NCBI GenBank assembly: GCA_026399315.1
Contig: JAPLRF010000067.1
Coordinates: forward strand, 1-45,861
DNA from: Gammaproteobacteria bacterium
GTDB lineage: Bacteria > Pseudomonadota > Gammaproteobacteria > Coxiellales > Coxiellaceae
Direction: 5' to 3'
DNA: 45,861 bases
The position numbers and the translations under genes were made by a program. Below, one piece after another: positions 18,301-27,300 of this stretch; position 1 is the stretch's first letter; each line of letters opens with the position of its first letter. Below the pieces are notes generated by a model. It was given only the letters and a program-made list of their open reading frames with translations. It was not told the origin of the DNA and did not search any database.

Positions 18301-21300
18301 ATTACGAGCGCATTTTATCGTGTATTGTTGAATTAGTAGATAAACCCATTGCATCATATTCAATATTAACTGCGGCCGAATATAAACAAATTATTTATGA
18401 TTGGAATGCGACAGATCAATATTATCCTAATGATAAAACAATACACCAATTGTTCGAAGAGCAGGTTTTAAAGTCACCTGAAAAAATAGCAGTCATTTAT
18501 GAAAATAAAAAACTGACTTATCAAGAACTCAATGAAAAATCCAATCAATTAGCGCATTGTATTCGAAAAAATTATGCGATACTGCCACCTGATACGCTTA
18601 TTGCATTTTGTCTTAATCGATCAATTGACATGATTATCTGTATATTTGCAATACTTAAAGCAGGTGCTGCTTATGTCCCGATAGAGCCGAACTCGCCAAC
18701 AGACAGAATTCGTTATGTGCTTAATGATACAAAAAGTGTATTACTATTAACGCATTTGAATTGTATTTCTATTCTAAAAGATGCATGCCCCCCTCATACA
18801 CGCTTATTCGTCATCGATCAGCAAGATTATCAAAATGAAAATAAAAATAATGTATCAAGCTGTGCTAATCCCAGTGATCTAGCCTATGTTATTTACACCT
18901 CAGGAACCACTGGATCACCTAAGGGTGTCATGGTTATGCATAAAAACCTGTGCAATATTGTTTATCACGCCCCGAAAGAATTTTTCTTAACGGAAAATAG
19001 TCGCACGCTGCAATTTGCTTCTCTTGCATTTGATGCTTCTGTACTACAGATATTGGGCACACTGACGATAGGTGCTCAACTTTTTATTGCTTCTGAAAAA
19101 ATACGACAAGATGCACAGGGTTTAGCGCAATTTCTGATTCGGCATAAAATTACTTACGCGGGAATTCCACCTGTATTATTGTCGCATTTAAATTCACATG
19201 ATTTTCCTGATCTTGCAACAGTAATTATAGCGGGTGAAGCAAGCAATGCAGAACTGATGGCGCGGTGGTGTTTTGGACGTTATTTGATAAATGCCTATGG
19301 TCCAACAGAAAATACCATTGGTGCTACTGTGCATCACTATACACTAAATGATTTGTCTACGAATATCGGTCGACCTTTTTCCAATATAAAAGTATATGTA
19401 CTAGATAAACAATTAATGCCTGTTCCAATTGGTGTTACGGGTGAATTATATTTAGGCGGGGCAGGTGTTGCGCGGGGTTATTTAAATCAAGCTGAATTAA
19501 CCAATGCGTGTTTTATTCAAAATCCTTTTAAAGAAAATACACGACTTTATAAAACGGGTGATTACGTAAGATTTCTGCCTGATGGGAATTTAGAATTTTT
19601 AGGGCGTCATGATTTTCAAGTGAAAATTCGTGGATATCGTATTGAGCTAGCTGAGATTGAACAGGCGTTATTAAAATACGAAGGCATACAGCAATGCAGT
19701 GTTATTGTATTTGAAGAAAAATTAGCTGCATATTATGTGAGTAAATTACCAACAACCTCATTGGCATTAAAAAACTATATTGAAAAACAGTTGCCAAATT
19801 ATATGGTGCCGAATGTTTTCATCGCGCTCGATGCATTTGCGCTAACCTCAAACGGTAAAATTGATAGAAACGCATTGCCAGAACCAGTGTGGCTTGATGA
19901 TGCAATAGAGTATGTTTCCCCTCGAGATGAATTGGAATCATCAATCTGCGGTATTTGGAAAGATATTGTAGGATGTCTTCGCGTTGGCATTCATGATGAT
20001 TTTTTTAGATTGGGTGGCCATTCTATTTTAGCAGTGCATGCATCACATAGAATAAGCCAAGCAACACATCAGTCTGTTACTGTTGCAGATATTTTCAAAT
20101 ATAAAACCATTGCGAAATTGTGTGCAATGCTACGAACAAGTGAATCTCTAATTGATATTGAGCCTATTGCAAAAAACGGCTCACCCTTATCGTTTGCACA
20201 GGAAAGGTTGTGGTTTATTGAACAATATGAAGGTGGAACGGATGCCTACCATATTCCGCTGGTTTTAGAACTAAAATCAAGTATTAACATTTCAGCATTA
20301 GAGCATGCATTACAAGCAGTTATTACCCGCCATGAAGTACTGCGTACGCTATTTATTCAGGATGAAAATGGCGTTTATCAGCAACACGTTAAGGATGCCC
20401 CCATAGTTATTATCCATAAAAAAATCAATCAAGATGCATTCCTGCTGGAAAGACAAATTTTTTTCGGAAAACCATTCGATTTAAAAACTGAGTACCCCAT
20501 TCGACTTTGCTTATTCAATTTAACAGATAAAAACGCACGGTTTTTAATAATTTTATTTCATCATGTTGCATTTGATGCGTGGTCTAAAAATATTTTTATG
20601 TCTGAGTTACATTATTTTTATGATGAAAAGATTAATGAGCAGCAAAAACAATTGCCATCACTTAAAATACAATATAATGATTTTGCACTTTGGCAACGCA
20701 ATATTATCGCAGAGCGTATTGAATCTTTAATGGCGTATTGGAAAACAAAGCTAAATGGGCACGAACTTTTAGATTTCCCTGTTGATTATACTAGACCACA
20801 AATGATGGACTATCGTGGTGATGTTATTGCTATTGAAATTCCAGAAAGTTTATTGAAAAAATTGCAAGCATTGGCATGTGAAAATCAAGTGACTTTATAT
20901 ACTATTTTATTAAGTGCATTTTTTTTATTGCTATCAAAATATACCGGTCAAGATGATTTAATCATTGGAACACCTGTTGTAAATCGTGCACATCCACAGT
21001 TAAACAACTTAATTGGATTGTTTGTAAATAGCTTGGCATTACGAATTCAACTTCAGAAATCAGACTCGATAGAAGATATTATTAAATTGGTTCAGAAAAA
21101 TTCTATTGAAGCACAATTGCACCAAGATCTGCCGTTTGAACAGTTAGTGCATGGTCTAAATCTTGTCCGGGACATATCAAGACACCCGATTTTTCAGATT
21201 TTATTTACCGTCTACGATAATAAGACAGACATTCTCTCTAATGCGCCATGGACACCAATAGCATTCCACGAACACAATCAAACGGCAAAATTCGATTTAT

Positions 21301-24300
21301 CTGTTTCCATTCAAATAAACGAAAAAAATGCTAATGTTTCAATTCAATATGCAACTGCACTGTTTAAGCGCGAAACGATAACAAGGATCGCTGAACATTA
21401 TCTCCATATTTTGGCTTCCATGATTGGATCAATAGATCAGCCTATTGAATCTTATTCATTGCTTAATCCAGCAGAATTCCAACAAATTATTTATGATTGG
21501 AATGTTACAAATAATAATTATCCTCGTGGAAAAACAATACAGCAATTATTTGAAGAGCAAGCTCATAAAACACCTGATAACATTGCCATTGTTTTTGAAG
21601 GTGAACAATTAACATATAAAGAACTGAATGAAAAAAGCAATCAATTGGCACATTATATTAATGAAAAATATAAATTGATTGGCTTATGTGTTACGCGTTC
21701 ATTGGATTTAGTGATTGGCATTTTAGGCATTTTAAAATCAGGTGCTGCGTTTGTACCCATAGACCCAAGTTACCCCAAAAACAGAATTGAATACATTATT
21801 AATGATACACAATGCGAATTAATTTTGACGCATGAAAATCTGCGCCACTTATTTTTTGAAAACAAGCTTATCTTTCTTGATGAAAAACCCTATCAAGATA
21901 GCGCTATTTCAACATTACCCGTCAATAATGCATCAACAGATTTAGCCTATATTATGTATACATCTGGAACCACTGGATTTCCAAAAGGCGTGATGATTGA
22001 GCACCGTTCGCTTGTTTGTTTGCATTATTCAGCTCTGTGCAATGGCAATTCAGCAACGACAAAAGGCACTTTATGGACCAACATAATATTTGATGTTTCT
22101 CTGTATGAAATTTTTTCATTATTATTTTATGGTGGTCAATTACATATCCTCAGTGACGAGGTAAGACTAAATGCTGAAAAACTATTTGACTATATTTTAG
22201 AAAATAAAATAACATCATTTTATCTGCCACCCTTCTTTGTGGAAAAAATATCGAATTATTTATGCCAATTAGAAGGCCCAGTGCCAATACAAAAAGTATT
22301 ATTGAGTCTTGAGCCAATTCAAGTTAAACATTTATTAGGATTTGTTGAAAAAAATATACTAATCACTAATGCCTATGGACCTACAGAATCAACCGTTTTT
22401 AGTACTGCCTATTATGTTGAAGACATTAACAAAATAGACGGAAAAAGACTGCCCATTGGAAAGGCATTGAATAATGAGTTTACCTATATATTAGACGAGA
22501 ATCTTTTGCCTGTGCCTATCGGTGTAGTAGGTGAGCTATATCTTGGCGGTGAAGGCCTTGCGCGCGGATATTTAAATCAGGAAAATTTGACCAACGAACG
22601 ATTTATTGTGAATCCATTTGACATGGATACTAAATTATATAAAACAGGTGATTTGGTTCGATGGTTATCTGATGGAAATATTGACTATGTTGGGCGTTCT
22701 GATTTTCAAGTAAAAATTCATGGTGTCAGAATTGAGCTTGGCGAAATAGAGCAGACTTTAATAACATATCCTGAAATCGAACACGGTGTTGTGATAGTTC
22801 ATGAAAAAAAATTAGTTGCCTATTATACGGGAAAGCATATTGATGATGTGCTACTTCACAATTTCTTATCAACTCGGTTGCCAGACACCATGCAGCCAAT
22901 TGCATTTATATATATTGAAAAATTACCATTGCATGTAAATGGTAAATTAAATCGAGGTGCATTGCCTGTTCCCAATATTTACCTGAATACGCCGCAGTTT
23001 GTGCCGCCTAGAAATGCCATGGATGGTAAAATATGTCTTATTTGGCGGGAAATTCTAAACAATCCAGAAATTGGCATTACTGATGATTTTTTTGCGCTGG
23101 GGGGTGATTCAATCACCAGTATCCAGGTTATTTCAAAACTCCGCTATGCTGAAATTAGCTGTTCAATTAAAGATATTTTTCAATATCGAACGATTGCGCG
23201 ATTGGTTGATCACGTGTTAGAAAATGAAAAATCCGTAAAAATAGTTGCAGAACAGGGTATTTTAGAAGGGGAATTTGGACTATTGCCAATTCAACAATGG
23301 TTTTTTGAACAATCATTTCCCGTGCCAAACCATTGGAATCAGTCATTTTTAGTGAAGGTACCGCCGTTATCATTTTCTCATTTAGAGTCTGTTCTGCCTC
23401 AGTTAATGAATCAACATGACATGTTGAGAACCCGATTTATAAAAAACAACAATAATCAATGGGAGCAATATTATCATTCTCAAATAGAAAATTTTACAAT
23501 TGAAAAATTTCAGTATAGTGAAAGTATAGAAACAAATTTAAATGCGATACAACGCAGCTTGAACTTGATTACTGGGCCGTTGTGGAAACTGTCTTACATT
23601 GATAATTACCCCGATGGCAGTGCACGTTTGTTTTTTGCCTGCCATCATCTTGTGATAGACATTGTCTCGTGGAAAATACTGATTAATGATTTAAGAAGAC
23701 TTTATCATCATGAACAATTAAGGACTAAAACCAGCAGTTATCGACAATGGCAAAACCTTATTCAAAGCTATTCAATGACACATCAAAATGAGCTTGCCTA
23801 TTGGCATAAGCAAGTTGATAAATCTCAAATTTATCCTTCATGCACAACTCACAGTGCTGCTTTATTAATATTAGATGAGTCAATATCATCTCAATTAATC
23901 AAAGAAATTAATGATGCCTATAATACCAAAACAGAGGATTTATTGCTGACGGCCTTGGCTTATGCTTTGCATAAAATAATAGGTAGAAATGAATTTGCTG
24001 TAACATTAGAAGGGCATGGCCGCGAAATCATTGATGAGTGTATTGATGTTTCTGAAACAGTGGGTTGGTTTACAACTTTATATCCTGTCACATTGGCAAT
24101 AAAAAATAACCTATCTGAAACAATATGTCACATTAAAGATAATTTACGCGGCATACCGAATAAAGGGATAGGGTATGCAACGCTTTTAGGGACAAAAAAT
24201 TTGCCGCCTGTCTATTTTAACTATCAAGGACATTCAAATGCAGTAAGTGACGACTGGACATTGGTTTCAGAAAAAACGGGCATAAGCATCCACCCCGATA

Positions 24301-27300
24301 ATATTTATGATTTTATGATATTAATTAATGTCCGGGTTATCCATGGAAAATTAAATGTGAATTTTGGATTTAGGCTTGATTCTGCCTGTTGTGAAATTGC
24401 AAAAAAAGCTTTTGAAATGGCTTTGCGTGATATAACAACACACTGTCTGCAAAAAATTAACAGTCAACAATTAATGTATACGCCAGGTGATTTTAAAACC
24501 GTCAATACAGAAGCGGAATTATACAGTCTTCCGCTCCGTCATGATCCGGTTGCTTATTATTATCCCTTTGAAATGACCAGCATACAAAAGGCATATGCGC
24601 TGGGGCGACACAAGCAATTTGAAATTGGTAATATCGCCAATCATATTTATTCTGAATACTGCTTTACCAGATTAGAGATTGTTAAATTAGAAAGCGCACT
24701 GAATCAGCTTATCAAAGCCTATCCGGAGATGCGTACTATATTTAATATAGACAATTTGACACAGCGATATATTCCATTTGATGACGCGCTGTATTATCAC
24801 ATTGACGTTGTGAGCTTTGATATTGCTTATAGTGAAGAGGCGTTATCCCTAGTTCGAAATAAATTAACCCATTTTGTTTATGATGTAGGTACTTACCCGT
24901 TGTTCCATTTTCATATTTCACGTTTTTCAGATAAAGACATATTACATACCAGTTTTGATTTAATGTTATTAGATGCGCAAACCCGAATGAAACTCTTTAC
25001 GAAATTGACGCATTTATACCAACAAGAAAATTATTACCTACAAAAAAGCAGTATTACATTTAGAGATTACCAGCTTTATATGTGTATGCTTAAATCATCT
25101 TCTTGGTATGAAAAAGATAAAAAATACTGGAAAGAAAAATTAAAAGTGTTGCCACTCAGGCCAAAATTATTATTGTCCTGCGATCCTAGATCAATTGAGA
25201 AGCCTTCTTTCAAATTAAGTAAGCAGTTAATCTCGGCGCCTGTTTGGAAAAAATTTAAGGATAAAGCCGAATACAACGGTGTTTCATATGCATCTGTTTT
25301 GTTATCACTATATGGTTTTGTCTTATCTCGATTTTCGGAAACTTCAGATTTCCTTATTACGATGACATTATTTAACCGTTATGGAATACATCCTGATGTT
25401 AATAATTTGTGGGGCGATTTTACTTCAACCAATTTATTTGGATTTTCAAGAAAAAATGGTTCAGCAAATGATTTTTTTAAATACACGCACAATCAACTGT
25501 GGGATGATATCGCGCATGCGCTATATACAGGCCTTGATGTTCAACGTGACCTCATGAATACACATCAACTTGAACCCACCATGGCAGTTTCGCCAATCGT
25601 TTTTACCTGTATTGTAGGAGAAACAAAAAATCACTCTGAAACATTACCTTATTTTATTAGCGCAGATGAAGCGGTAGACAAGCGGTACTGGATAGGTCAA
25701 ACATCACAAGCCTGGATTGATTTACAAGCAACAGAACGAGATGGCTGCTTCTCGAGCGGCTGGTTATATGTTTCACAATTGTTTTCTGATGAATATATCA
25801 ATACATTGAATAATGCGTATTGTAATCTCATTGAATATTTAGCGGAGCATAGTTGGGATGCGCCATTACCTGAATTAATATTACCTGATTCTCAGAAATT
25901 ATTGATTAATGTTGCGAATGGAACTCATCAAGCATTACCTGTTTATACGCTTGTTAGTTTATTTGAATATCAGGCACATAAACGTCCCAATTCAACTGCT
26001 GTAATCGATAAGATCGGCACGTATGATTATCGAACACTTCAAGAAAAAAGCAAATCACTTGCGTATTTCTTAAATCGAAATGACATTGGCCAAAATCAAT
26101 TAATTGCTGTGCTGTGTGAAAAAGGCTTTAATCAAGTTGTGGCTACATTAGGGATAATGAAAGCGGGCGCCGCTTATTTGCCTTTAAATGTTGAATGGCC
26201 ATTAGGGAGAATAAAAGAAATTTTAAATGAAGGACATGTGTCGCATTTGTTAGTGTCGGAAATGCAATGGGATACCCTAAAAAATACACCGCTCATTAAT
26301 GATTATCATATTCATCGAATCGAATTAATGACTTTAACTGAAGGTGAAAAATCTTCATCGACCAGCATAAATCCCAATGATCCTGCTTATGTTATTTATA
26401 CTTCAGGCAGCACAGGAAAACCCAAAGGCGTTTGCATATCACATGCAGGTGCTGTAAATACCTTGCTCGCTGTAAATGAGAAATTGGGTATCAATGAAAA
26501 TGATGCGGTGTTGGCATTATCAGAACTCAGCTTTGATTTATCGGTTTATGATTTTTTTGGTGTGTTAGCTGCTGGTGGTGTTATCGTATTTCCAGATCAG
26601 TTACTTTCGAAGGAACCGAGTCATTGGGTTACATTAATAGAAAAACATAAAATTACTTTATGGAATAGTGTCCCGCAATTAATGCAATTATTATTAGACA
26701 ATACAAAAAATAATATTCTCTATTTAAGAAATGTATTATTAAGCGGTGACTGGGTTCCTTTGACGCTTGCCTTGCAAGTTAAAGCATTGCCGTCTCAACC
26801 AACTGTATTGAGTTTGGGCGGAGCAACTGAAGCATCTGTATGGTCTATTTGGTATGAAATTGCGCGTGATGAAAAATTAAATTCCGTTCCTTATGGATTT
26901 CCAATGCCAAATCAAAACGTTTACGTCTTAAATGCATTTGGTGAGCATTGCCCGATTGATCTTGCGGGTGAAATATACCTTGGTGGTAATGGATTAGCAC
27001 TGCGATATTGGCATGATGATGAAAAAACAAAGCAACGTTTTATTTCGCATCCTAAATTGGGCCGTTTGTATAAAACAGGTGACTTAGGAAAATGGAATGC
27101 AGCTGGATTTATTGAATTTTTAGGACGTCAGGACAATCAAGTTAAGCGAAATGGTAATCGCATTGAGTTAGATGAGATTGCTGCAAAATTAATTCAAATA
27201 AAGGGCGTTGATAATGCGCTTGTTTGCATGCGCCAGGATCGCCTTATCGCTTATCTTATCTTTTCTGATTTTAAATCAAAGACGGCCAATGGATTCAATG

